NCBI RefSeq assembly: GCF_018812025.1
Contig: NC_063050.1
Location: forward strand, 12,565,037-12,629,036
Source of the DNA: Megalobrama amblycephala
Lineage: Eukaryota > Chordata > Actinopteri > Cypriniformes > Xenocyprididae
Direction of reading: 5' to 3'
Length of the DNA: 64,000 bases
Shown here: piece by piece, positions 48,497 through 61,300 of the stretch
Numbering within the stretch: the stretch's first letter is position 1
How the letters are laid out: each line of letters opens with the position of its first letter
Notes under the pieces: generated by a model
Seen by the model: only the letters and a program-made list of their open reading frames with translations
Database searches by the model: none
What the model was told of the DNA's origin: nothing
Position numbers and translations under genes: made by a program

Positions 48497-49910
48497 GAGT
48501 CAGAGATGTTCAGCGGTGGATACTAGATGTCTTCACGGGTCGATTTGGATCTGAAAACCAGAGATCTGACCAGAGACTCGAGAGGATTCGGTGTCCAAAA
48601 CTTTGACGAGGGCCTCGGATACGGTTCGGGTCTGATATAAGTAGCTTCAGGTCTTCGGGTAATTTAAAACAAATGGACCCAAGAAGACCTGAATTATTTA
48701 AAAATATGCCATAACCATGTCAGGTGTTTAACCAATATTTTATTATTTAAGACAAATACATATTAAATCATTCTAGGACAACGTTATTATCCCCGTTCTT
48801 CTGTCAATATGTGCTTCTATGTGTAAATGACCAAGATCCTCCAGGATACGGCCACGCTCTAGACTGGGTAAACCCAGCCTGATCTGCCGGCGATTTGATT
48901 TCACCTCGGCAACTCAGTCTGGAAACCCGTACATTCATTTCTACTGCTTCTGTTACACTTTTGCGGGAACCAATCACAGACTGGCTTATCCACCTCGCTC
49001 TCTATTGGTGGGTATAACACGACAAGCACGACCGTCAATCCAATTCCAATTTCTTTTAACCTCTCGACGATGCTGAATGACTTCTTTAGTTTAGCAAACA
49101 AATCGTTCGAGTGGGTGTAAATATCACTCACTTTCATGTTTTTTTGCACAACCTGCAAAAATCGCTCGATGCCATTACTGCTTCTGCAAACCGCGGATCA
49201 ATACAAACCAATACAAACTAAACCTGTCTGGAGTTATTCGCTCTGCAAAGTACGTCACCCGGATCGTTGATCTGATTGGTTAAAGGACTATCCAATTGCG
49301 TGAATAATGCTGGTTGATCACGCCTCTTGTGCAGTAGAAAACTATAGCAAACTCCCCAGACCAATGTTCAATTTTAAATTGAGCTTGGTCTGGTGATAGC
49401 CTGACAAGCCGCGCTCCACATAAACTGTAGGAATACCAGAGCCGTTCACGAGGATGAGTGTGGGGATTTGCTTCCTAATATTAACATAAATATTAATTTC
49501 CTTGTCATTTGAGGAGAAACATAACACTTGTGAGCAGTTTATCTACTTGGAAGTGCTCATCCAAGAAAAACAAGGCCAATTGTTGCCAGATAGATTACCA
49601 TCTAAATGCTGATCAACTAAATCAAATTAACAAAAATTAAACCACAACTGTATATTTCATGTTTTTCCTAAAAAAAAATTGTTGTGCACATTCACAAAGG
49701 ACAAGGTTTCATTGATGGTCTCAAAGTGATCAATCAGCTTCTGTTATTCTGTCTTTTGTGTTTCTGTAACTTGATCAGTTTTATTTCTCATTTGTTCAAA
49801 CCCTCAAACCCTCCATCTCCTGCTACTGACATCAACCTTGATGAGAGTCACCTGTAAATCACAATCATTCATTCATGACTGGGCACTTAATCTGGACCAA
49901 AGACTATACA
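48497..49910. other. repeat-derived intergenic DNA
   Basis: Bases 48850-49400 contain phrases (ctgggtaaacccagcctg ... gcttggtctggtgatagcctgac) suggesting an old transposon; the open frame at 48901-49158 is part of it and has no recognisable domain. Bases 49800-49870 (ccatctcctgctactgacatc...) match 42820-42880, marking the upstream limit of the CD22-like tandem duplication. Confidence 0.5.
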
Positions 49911-49916
49911 CTAACA

Positions 49917-50149
49917 TATGGAAGCCCGTTTCCATATGTTAGAAAAAGCCACTTAAAAAAAAAAGGCCACTAAAAAAAAAAAAAAGATTAATTGTGACTT
50001 TTTATCTTAGAATTAGTTTTTTTTTACTCGCAATTGCGCCTTTATATCTCACAATTGCGTGATATAAAGTCAGAATTCTGAGTTAAAAAGTCACAATTAA
50101 TCTTTTTTTTTTTTTTTTTTTTTTTTAGTTGCGGAAACGGGCTTCCATA
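49917..50149. mobile_element. palindromic MITE with 6-bp target duplication
   Basis: Ends tatggaagcccgtttcc and ggaaacgggcttccata are exact inverses; inside, agattaattgtgactttt mirrors aaaagtcacaattaatct. It is flanked by ctaaca on both sides (49911-49916 and 50150-50155). Confidence 0.78.
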
Positions 50150-50155
50150 CTAACA

Positions 50156-52337
50156 AGAAGCGACACTCAATAAAACGATCCATTGCAACACTGGCGCCCA
50201 GCAGCAGCCCTGCGTTTCCACCATTTGTGAAAGCGACTCGTCGGTCCACTAGTTTCTATGGCAATATCAGCTGCTTTGTTAAAACAAAACGTACATTAAA
50301 GCTGAAATCCATCCTGAACGATGACAACACAGAATAAAATACTATCACTAGTGATCATCAAATCCTTTTAACAGTTTATTTTACACACTTTGTGTTTAAG
50401 TCTTCCACTTTTTCACAAAACCTTTGCTCTCTAGAAACCCAGTCAGTTTGGGTTATATTAAGTATTAGCATTATAAACACTGAATTAATAACATATGAAA
50501 CTAAATTAAGGACATGAATCAGAAAAATTGGGAATGTTGGACAATAAATATATGAATGTAACAGCTTGATTTTGCAGTGTTGTCTAATGTCTGTAAAAGC
50601 AAAAGTGTCCAAAAGTTGGAATTATTATGGGATAACGGACACAGCAATGCATTAAAACGTACAATATTAACATTTCAATTCAGACCTAGATATTATTACT
50701 ATTACTACACTAGGTCTGAAATATATTGTTTGCTGCAAAAGATGACCTTACATTTATTAATTATTAATTTACTATTAATAAATGTGTGAAGTTGCATAAA
50801 ATGGAAATACTCAATAAAGTAGGCTAACTACGTTACCTCAGATGGTTTAATGGTTGGATTCCACAACTGGTAAAATAAAACATATATAAGACAATACAGC
50901 ATTTACTGTAGGAGCCATACAATTTACTGGTGACTTAATTTAAAAGCTGTTCTATTGCGCTTCTGATTTGGCAGTGAAATTTGCTGATTTTGGGTGCGTA
51001 AGATGTGAAGGATTCAATGGTCCAGTTAGTATTTTTACCCTTTTTGTTACCCAAAAAGTATCAAAGTGTCGCCTCTTGGGTTCTACACTCTCTGGACTGA
51101 AAGACTGTCGGACTCTGGCGTACTGTGTTATTGTTATTATATGACAATGATGACAATTGTTATTGTTCTTTCAAGCATTTAATAATAATAATAATAATAA
51201 AAAAAAATCACAATCATTTATCTTCAAGTGTTGTTTTATCCTGTTGTTCAAACTCCTTTATATGTTTGTATTATATTCTCACAACGTCCCCACTGGTGTC
51301 AAGGAAGTTGTCTAATAATGTTCCCAGAACGTTCAGAGACGGTCACGATGTGGAGTTCTTTTAAGGTTTGGGGAACGTTATTTGGTGGACCTTCAGGGAA
51401 CATTCAGGAGGAATAGTTTAGGGGACTATTACTATAGGACGTTCTGATAACTTCCCAAATGTCCTCTCTGTAATGTTCTTTTTTGACCATAAAATAACCA
51501 AAAGAGAACGTCCCCCTAAAGTCATATTAGGAAGCTTGAACTGCAGCACTTTCATTACCAAAAGAGGATGTTTTAGGAACGTCCCGAATGTTCTGTAAAG
51601 GTTTGGAATTTTCGTCACTTTAGGGAACGTTGCGCAAGGACACGATCGTCGCCTTCTATGTAGGTCTCTAGTTTCTTCAGTCTGTTTGCTTTTTATAGCG
51701 GAATCTTTACATCATTTTTTGAATGTTTTCTCTTGTATTTCTCGCTTCAGGCTGCATTACAAACGGAAGTGAAGGATGTGGCGTCATTTGAATATCAATT
51801 CTGATTGGTCAGTTTGGTGATGAGAGGAGTTTATGCTGTCAGCCTCCTCTGGCATTTAAGTAATTAAAACTCGTCTGGGCTTCAAAATATGTGCCTAAGT
51901 TCTGCACTTTAGTAAGTAAATCATCTATCTGATCTCCTGCTTGTCTGTAATGGGCATCACTGCTGTGCAGACGCATTAATCACGTGACACAGTAATGAAA
52001 CGATGTCCAGTAGGGGGCGACAGACAAAAGAGGACAAAGAGTTTCCTCTTTCTGAGTGCAAAAACATCAAATAAGCTTCACAATAATAGGTGTGAAATAT
52101 CTAGCAGAACATCTCAATCCTGTTCTCTAAACGTCTTCATAGTGAATGTAAGAAGAAAAAGATCATTATTTTTCTTTAATTAGGTTTAGTTCAGTGATGT
52201 TGTTCTCTTGTTGAGGGAGGGACACTGATATTTCCAGCACTGGTCATTAATAAACAGTGTTAACCACAGAAAGTCCTTCAATGTGAAGCTAAAGTGCTTG
52301 AGTTAAAACAGTCAGTCATTTGGTTGCTGTTGATCTG
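50156..52337. other. upstream region of CD22-like copy 2
   Basis: Bases 51290-51620 are a diverged repeat with recurring aacgttc/ggaacgtt words. Bases 51660-52337 are the duplicated upstream flank, matching 42945-43770 without the SINE. A short extra segment (about 52036-52165) is present here and missing from copy 1. No additional gene was recognised. Confidence 0.6.
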
Positions 52338-55300
52338 ATGAGCTTCAACACGGTAAGACAAACACATTCATACTTCAATAAAAACTGATGATTATTTCTA
52401 TAGATGAAGCTCATATAACACATGATTCCTGACATGAGAAATATCTTCTGAACATCTAATGATCAGTTCATTTACACACACTGATGTTGAGCATTAATAA
52501 TCTTCAGATGAGCAAAGATCTTACTAACACTAAGAGCTGTTTAGAGTGATGAACAGACACTGTTTATGAGTATATGAGTGATGATTTATGCTGTATTATA
52601 GATATATTTGATGCTGATGTTGGTCAGAATGGCTCCTGCTCTTCCTCTGATCTTTCTGCTCATGATTCACGGTGAGTCTCTGTTTCATTCACATTTTTAA
52701 ATGTCATTTTATTTTCAAAAACAAAACAAACAAACAAAACATAATGAGCAAATAAATGAACAGTTTTCTGTGCTATATTGATGTATTTCCTTTTGAAACA
52801 GGAAGTTTGGGTGAGGCGTGTCAGTGGGCTTGTTCATTTTATAAATATCCAATAGTGTTTAGTTACGTCACAGTCTTGAACATGAATTGCTAATTTTGTA
52901 CTGTCTAGTCAGTGTCAGGTGGTTTAGGGGAGGGACTTTCTCACTCATCAGAGCATTTGATTGGACAAACATCAGCGTATCACCAGATCATCAAAATGTT
53001 TAGAAGATCTCAGAGCTGATAGACATGAACAAACAAACTTCCATTTATGATATCATTAATCTTTTTTTTAAAATCAACACTGATTATTTATTAACGTGTT
53101 TGATTATTTGATAATGGAGCATGTTCTTGATTAACTTCCTTATTTTGTTTTCACTTGTAATTTTGGGAGTTCATTCCTGCAACTTCCTTCATCTTTTATC
53201 ACACTCACTATTCTGAGAAGATTAGTTTATACTATTTCCTGCAGTGACTGTTTTCAAGAAGTAAAAAAAAAAATTATTTAGTAGATGTTTTGATGGTCCA
53301 GTGTAACTGACAATGAAAAACAAAACATGAAAACTGCTTCACATTGTGCCTATCAACGCCACTACCTTTATCTGTTCTAAATTCACTGTAAACCACGACT
53401 TCACAGGGATTATTGCTTTTTATAAAACGTTAGTCCTCAAAAAAACTATATTTAAAAAGAAAACAAATAACAGGTGTATGTTTGTATTTACAAGAATCAA
53501 GGACTGGAATAATCTGTTTTATGTCAGCATTTTCATCTTGATGAATTCTGTGTTTCAGGGGTTTCTAGTGCTGGTTGGGGTGTGAGTTACAGTCCTTCAC
53601 ACATCTGTGCACTAAAGGACTCATCAGTGATAATGAACTGCACTTATACATACCCTACTGGATATCAGATCAAGAAAGTGTTCTGGACAAAAGTCTATAA
53701 AACAGGTGTTGAGTCTCCTCTCTCTGAGGACCCTGAATACAGTCAGAGGCTTCAGTATCTGGGAGATAAACAGCAGAACTGCACCATCAGACTGAGTCAT
53801 GTGACACTGAAGGATTCACACGAGTACTATTTCAGAATCATCACTGATAAAGACAGATGGATTGGTGTTCCAGGAGTAAATCTTACTGTCACAGGTGACT
53901 TTGGTGAGTTTTCTCTCTTCTCCTGTGCATTATGTTGAATAATAATCAGTGTATGACAGCAGCACTAGATATAATGTGTGTGTTGTGTTCAGATCTTCAG
54001 GTGGAGTCTCCTGAGAGAGTGACAGAGGGAGATTCAGTCCGTCTGACATGTAAAAGCAGCTGCACTCTGACTGACAGAGCAACATTCATCTGGTACAGAA
54101 ACTCACAGCCATTAACTGAGAGAAGAGACAGAAACAATGAACTCCTGCTGCAGTCAGTCAGAAGAGAGGATGCAGGCAGATATAGCTGTGCTGTACACGG
54201 ACACAATCACATCTCTCCTGCTGTTCAGCTCAATGTCATGTGTGAGTATTTGGTTTTGTAAGTTGAAAAGCTAGCAGAGTTTAGGACTGGGATGGGCAAC
54301 ATCAGTCCTGCAGAGTTTAGCTCCAAACACACCTGAACCATCTAAAGGTCTACAACATGACTAAAACTACAGACAGGTGAGTTTTGATCAAGGTTGGAGC
54401 TAAACTGTTGGACAGTGACTCTCCAGGACTGAAGTTGCTCATCCCTGGTTTAGGACTATATTTTTCAACATCAGATATTTCCAAGTTTAAAAAGCATTAG
54501 AGTCTATTTACACTAAGTGACAATAGCAGCATTTTCTTAGTGATATGATCTTTACAATAAGTGAAAATAGCAATAGATTTTATTTACATAATGTAAAACT
54601 AGCAGAATTTTCTATGCAATAAATACACTGTTAGACCTTGCTGTAGAAAAATGGCCAAATTCTGACAGTAACAAACCATTTTCCATTAAAACAGTAATAT
54701 ACTGTAGAAAACAATGCATTATGGGTAATATTTGTCATTTTCGAGAAAATACCCAGCCAGCAGAGCCATGTGGGGCCCAAATGGGTTTGACCTGGGCTAT
54801 CTAACTGGGACCCAGCCAGTTTTGCACCCAGTTTCCATGTAGGCCCCACATGGATTTGCCCAGATGAAATGAACACTGCTTAGTGTGCACACTACAGGCT
54901 GTTTAATGTAACACTTAATCAGTGTTGGAGGTAATGAGATAATTAAGTGATTGAATAATGATTTTGTATTAGTGAAGAACACCTGCTGTTAACAAGCATA
55001 ATCACTGAAGGAAAGAGAAACACAAGAACTACTTCCAGCCACAGCCTTGGATGAAATCAGCTGAAGATAAAATACATTACATCTCTCAAGATCTGATTAA
55101 ACAACTCCACAAACAACATTAGCTTCACTTATTACTAACCAGACTGACTTTATTTCTGTCAGACATCTACAGAAGTTCGTATTAAGAATTAAGAAGAGGC
55201 TTAGATGTTGATTACTTATTTGAAAGTAATAGTTTGATTTGATGTTACCATTGTGGCGATCAGTGTGTGCTTTAGTCAGGCTCTTGACTTTTTAACATTA

Positions 55301-58300
55301 GTTTTTCTCTTGACAGCTGTGTCTGTTTGTTATGGCGAGAACAGCAAAAGAAAATATAATCAGATGCTGTAAGCTGATTGATGATAAGAATATAATCATC
55401 ATATATTGGCTTAACTCATTGATATTATGTGGGAGGTTTATACGGGTAGTATGTTATTAATTCTGTTTTATTGTTATGATTCTACAGCAAGAGAATAATA
55501 GAATTTAATCAGAACATCAAACGATTTATAACACACCATTTACATATTTTGGGCTCCTGTGAGTTTTACTCGCACACAGACATCAAGAATCAGCGTATGA
55601 ATCTCAACAATGGTGACATGCTTCAATGGTGCAATGCATTCTGGTGCCTCATACGAAACTCATCCATGGCTCCCAGAATGCATCGTTTCAATCGTTTGAT
55701 GTTCTGATTAAATTCTATTATTCTCTTGCTGTAGAATCATAACAATAAAACAGAATTAATAACGTACTACCCGTATAATACCTCCCACATAATATCAATG
55801 AGTTAAGCCAATATATGATGATTATATTTTCTTTTGCTGTTCTCGCCATAACAAACAGACACAGCTGTCAAGAGAAAAACTAATGTTAAAAAGTCAAGAG
55901 CCTGACTAAAGCACACACTGATCGCCACAATGGTAACATCAAATCAAACTATTACTTTCAAATAAGTAATCAACATCTAAGCCTCTTCTTAATTCTTAAT
56001 ACGAACTTCTGTAGATGTCTGACAGAAATAAAGTCAGTCTGGTTAGTAATAAGTGAAGCTAATGTTGTTTGTGGAGTTGTTTAATCAGATCTTGAGAGAT
56101 GTAATGTATTTTATCTTCAGCTGATTTCATCCAAGGCTGTGGCTGGAAGTAGTTCTTGTGTTTCTCTTTCCTTCAGTGATTATGCTTGTTAACAGCAGGT
56201 GTTCTTCACTAATACAAAATCATTATTCAATCACTTAATTATCTCATTACCTCCAACACTGATTAAGTGTTACATTAAACAGCCTGTAGTGTGCACACTA
56301 AGCAGTGTTCATTTCATCTGGGCAAATCCATGTGGGGCCTACATGGAAACTGGGTGCAAAACTGGCTGGGTCCCAGTTAGATAGCCCAGGTCAAACCCAT
56401 TTGGGCCCCACATGGCTCTGCTGGCTGGGTAGCCTACAGGAATATACTGTGAGTTCACTAATATAGTCCACTTGACAGAGTGAATGAAAAGAAGTGAGTG
56501 AATTCAGACACTGATGAACACCTGATAAGCAGAATCACTGAAGGACAGAGAAACAAGAGAAGAGACGAGCAGAAACACAAGAACTACAACTGAATTCAGC
56601 CACACTGAGTGTGAAACCAGTTCACAAACCAGTTTGACATTATTTCTTTCATACATGTACAGAAGTTCTTGTTGAGAATTAACAGATATGGATGTTGATG
56701 TTTTATTGAAAATAAAAAAAAAATATTGAAGTTTGTAGTCACCATTGTGGTGAACAGTGTCTGCTTTAGTTGGCCTCTTGACTCTTTTACATTAGTTTTT
56801 CTCTGGCTGCTGTAACTGAGTGTTTATAAAACATGTTTGTTATGGCAGGAAAAAAACAACATAAAGTTGATCAGGTTTTTTGGCTGTTGTGATGATGCTA
56901 TAATCATCTTGGACTTGTTTAATTCACTGATCTCTTTCTGTGTTTAGTCTTTTAATGGGTATTTTATCTTTATTAATTATACTATATCTGTGGTTCAACA
57001 GCATAAAAACCAGCAACGAGAATATATAAGTCTTACAATGCATAAAATATTTTGAGCTCCTGCATAATTTGGACAGCAGAGACATCAACAATCAGAATAT
57101 GAATCTCAACAATGGTGACATCCAAAAGTTTAATGTTGCAATGCATGCTGGGTGCCAGCATAGTACAAAACTCCCAGCATGCACTGCAGCATGAATACTG
57201 TAAGGCCTGCCCAATCGGCCCAACAGCGGTTTCCCACAGGACGGGGAAGGTTTCTTGCGCGTTCCGTCTTTTCAGCGTGGCAAAGTAGTTTCATTCCAAA
57301 TAATCTTTTATCTGACTCCATGTTATTATGACCTCGAATTTAGTATAGAATGTCAATTGATTATTGGTCATTTGTATAATAATTTGGCTCTACATTTGAA
57401 TATTCTATTTAACTCTTTACTCTTACTGTACTCGTTCATTCGGTTCTCAGTGTCGCACAGGGTCCTCGCACTGGCCATTCATTAATATGCGGGCCCACGA
57501 TCACAAACTCGCCAGTCTTGGTCACTAGACAGAGGTAATTGACTATACTAATAGAGTGCCGCTCTCATGCTTGCTTTCTCTAAAAGTATTTTGTTTAGTC
57601 CCCATAGAACTGTATACACTTGAATTAGAGTAACACTAACTCTAGTCAGAGGTCACAACCACTACTACATACAAGCCAACCAATATTACTTCTCTTATAG
57701 TAGCTTTGGTTTGGTTATGCCATGGTTTCCCATGTACACTTAGCTAGAGTACATTACAATAAACAGAGGTAAGGCTCACCCTATTTAGGTTGGTCGATCA
57801 ACATTTTGTTGTCCTAAACGGAAATTCCCTTTTAGCCTTTACAGTCTAAGTACACTTGAACTAATGCCAAGCGTTAGTCGGAGCTCTAAAATCACAGTTG
57901 GTGTGTCCTATGCTCCACTCAACTGGACTTTAGTCCGTTACTAACCTGACGCAGATTTGCGGTAACAATGGATACATCGTAATCTACTGAAGTCAATAAT
58001 TTCAGAGTAAGTCAGAATAAAATCAAATGTGACAATTTATTAGTCAGGTAAATGTATCATGCCAATTACATAATCAATTCAAAGGTGATCAATACAAAAC
58101 ATCAAATGCTCAGAAATAGAGTAAGATGCATACCTGACATGAAAAATCTGTCTTGGACACTCAGCAATGTGGGCTTCATCTGAATACAGAGTCGCCCCGA
58201 GCCTTTTGCAACATTTCTTTAAATACTCAGACCAACCCCCAATGTGGGGCATGAACTTACAATCAGAATTTACATTTACTAGGGCCACAGACCTCGGGGG

Positions 58301-61300
58301 TTCGCACCTTGCTGTGGAACAGGAGGTAGTTTGGATGAAAGACCCTGGGAAAGGGGCACACCCACAGTTGCAACCAAAGTATCTGTAAACTCTTAAAACC
58401 TTTAATACCTTTGGTTTACTTCAATGTAGACGAGACCATTGTACCAGTTGCATTGAGACATTTCAAACAATACCAAACATTGTATAGCATTCTTTGATGA
58501 TTGTTCACATTAAACCAGATAGATTTTGGGTGAATTTTAGGTCATCTCTGCATGTAGAGAGAAGAGATGGGGGAAGAGGGTGAAGGAAGTGAAATGTAGA
58601 TTAAGGCAGATGCTGAGGTGTGATTGACTCAGTGTGATTGCATCTCGGAAGGGGATGCTAATTTTGCAAGAGAGAGTTCAAATGTTGATTTACTTTGTTT
58701 TCTCAAAGAGTAGACCTTTCTTGATCCAGGCAGTCTGGCATCAGTCTTACAATACATTATGCAGCATTATTGCCACCATTGTTGAGATTGATGTGCTGAT
58801 TTTTTATATCTGTGTGTGTCTAAATAATGCTGCAGCTGTTTTTTGTCCATGGTGTTTAAAAAGTTAGTTTCACAGTGGTGATAATGTAAAATATTAGTCT
58901 GTCAATAGTGTAATAATGGATGAAATATAAATTCAGCGAATCAAGAGACTGTGTGTGGTTAGGTCTTCATCAACACATAACTACCAGCACTCAACAATTT
59001 TTTTTCTCCACATTTGTTTTCACCATAACAAATGTGACTTGCAAAAACAGATTAAGCAGCCAAAGGAAAAAAAAAAAAAAAAAGATGTATAAAAAGTCAT
59101 GGGTAAAGAGCTCAACTAAATCAAACCCTGATCTCCTCAATGGTGACATAAAACCAAACATTTTCAACAAAACATCAACATCTAATCTTTTGTTAATTCT
59201 CAATAAGATCTTCTGTAGAAATAAAGTTAAACTGGTCAGTAATAAGTGTAATAATGTGTAATGGCTGGAAGACAGTTGTAGTTTCTGCTTGTATTTATTC
59301 TGTTCTTGTTCCTCTTTTCAGTGGTTCTGCTTGTTAACAGCAGGTGTTTATCATTAATGCTCAATCACCACTTAAATATTAACTTAATTATCTCACTGCA
59401 ACAGCATCAATGTTACTTTTACTCTGTAGTGTGGACACTAGAGGATGTTCCTGTGGGGTTGAAAGGATTAAAGGTGTAAGATAAAAAGACACACCCACAA
59501 AATGTATTTTAACAGTTACAAACTGTAAGTTAAAAAACAGTTTTATACTGGCAACACTGTTGCCAGTAGTTTACTGTAAAATTGAGTTTTGTGTGTCACC
59601 ATCGTGCTGAAGAGTAGAGCCTTAAGTTCAGGAGAAGATCAAGAGACATTGATGATATGCTGCATGTTGTTTTATTTAACAGATGGTGACTGTGTAGTTG
59701 CTGATACAGTGAAAATCTCTTTATTTAAAATGTTTTAGTGAAATCTAAATAAATAAGTTCATAGTAATAATATGCTCATATTATTAGCATATGATAAAAA
59801 TTAGTTTGTAAATTCAAATGGCAGTCTGACAATTTAAGGCAGTTGGTTTCTGCGAATGAAATAAGGGTAACAGAAGTTTTCATTTAGTGCATGGTATCTT
59901 TACAGTAATATACTGTAGATTACAGTAACTAACTGTACAATCAATAGTAAATCACTGGCAACAGTGTTGCCAGTATTATACTGTAAAAAAGCCCGGCAAG
60001 GTCTAACAGTGTAGTTAGATACTATTATGCTATAAATAGTGGTGGATACTATTTGCACCTCAGTATTGTTGTACATTTCAGGATGCAAAGGTACGTAAAT
60101 GATTATATTTGGTTACACTTTATTTTGATGGTTCACTTTAGACATTCTACTAACTATAAGTAACTTTGCAAATACATGTCAACTTATTCAACCCAAACCC
60201 TACTAACACCTAACCTACTAATACTCTACTAATACTCTAATGGGAGTTAGTTGACATGTAGTTGCAAAGTTACTTATAGTTAGTATAATGTCTAAAGCGA
60301 ACCATCAAAATAAAGTGTTTCCTTATATTTATTAAAATTATTACATGGATGCCGCCTTATTGCGACAACCTGATGAATACTTTACTATTAAATGCTCATT
60401 AGGCACTATATTTCCTTTTTTTAAATATATTTTCTGATAATAAATGCCTTTCCAATCTAATATGTGATGGGAAAAGGGAGAAGAGTGAGCAAAAGGTGGG
60501 TCAATTGCATCAGAAATCACTTCCACGTGTCTTACTCTCTCTAACGCACTGTGACTGTTGTGTAGCGGGCGTCTTTTTTAATTTTGTCTAGCCAAACCAG
60601 ACATTGGTGGGGGGAGTTAATGTAAATAGCCTATGCCAACAACATGGGCTATTTCCACTTAGTATATGTCACAGTTCCAGTCATTCCCGGACTACATTTC
60701 CCATAATCCTCCCTGCCAATCACCTGCACTCACTCCACTAATCAGTAATCACCACACCCAGCTGCAGCTCATTACCTGGATTATTTAAGCCACTCACATC
60801 CTCACACACTTTGTGAGGTCTTGTATTGCCATGGTGAACATTTCTGAGCGTTTTCATTGTGTTTGTCTGCCTGTTACTGATCCTGTCTGTTTCCTGTGTA
60901 CGATTCTCTGCTGCCTGCCCTTTGGATTATTTGCTTTGTCTTGGACTTGTGTTTGATATCTGCTAGTTCTGTTAATAAAAGCCTGCAGATGGATCCCATG
61001 TCGTGTCCCGTCTCGTTACAGTATAAACAGACACTGTTTTGTTTGTTTGTTTGTTTCTGATAAATGATCAGTAAATTTTAATTTGAATCAATGTTAATCA
61101 ATGTTAATCAATCAGGATATTAACATCCAATTACATTGGATAAATAAATGTATACTGATTATACATCACATTCTTTTATCTGGTACTTGGAGGCTTTCAG
61201 CAGGAATAGAGTCATATTTAATTTCAAACAGCCTTCGCATACAAGACTTGGCTACTTTTCCTATGTTTTCCATGTGAACACACACACACACATAAAAGAA

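Noticed and set aside
48901..49158. 85-residue minus-strand frame as a host gene
   Set aside because: Embedded in repeat-like sequence with no conserved domain or exon boundaries.
54797..56384. Identical 61-residue frames on opposite strands as duplicated small genes
   Set aside because: They are the two arms of the palindrome; the identity reflects the inverted repeat, not coding conservation.
58920..59261. 113-residue plus-strand frame
   Set aside because: Spans fold-back repeat sequence and a poly(A) tract giving poly-Lys; no domain.
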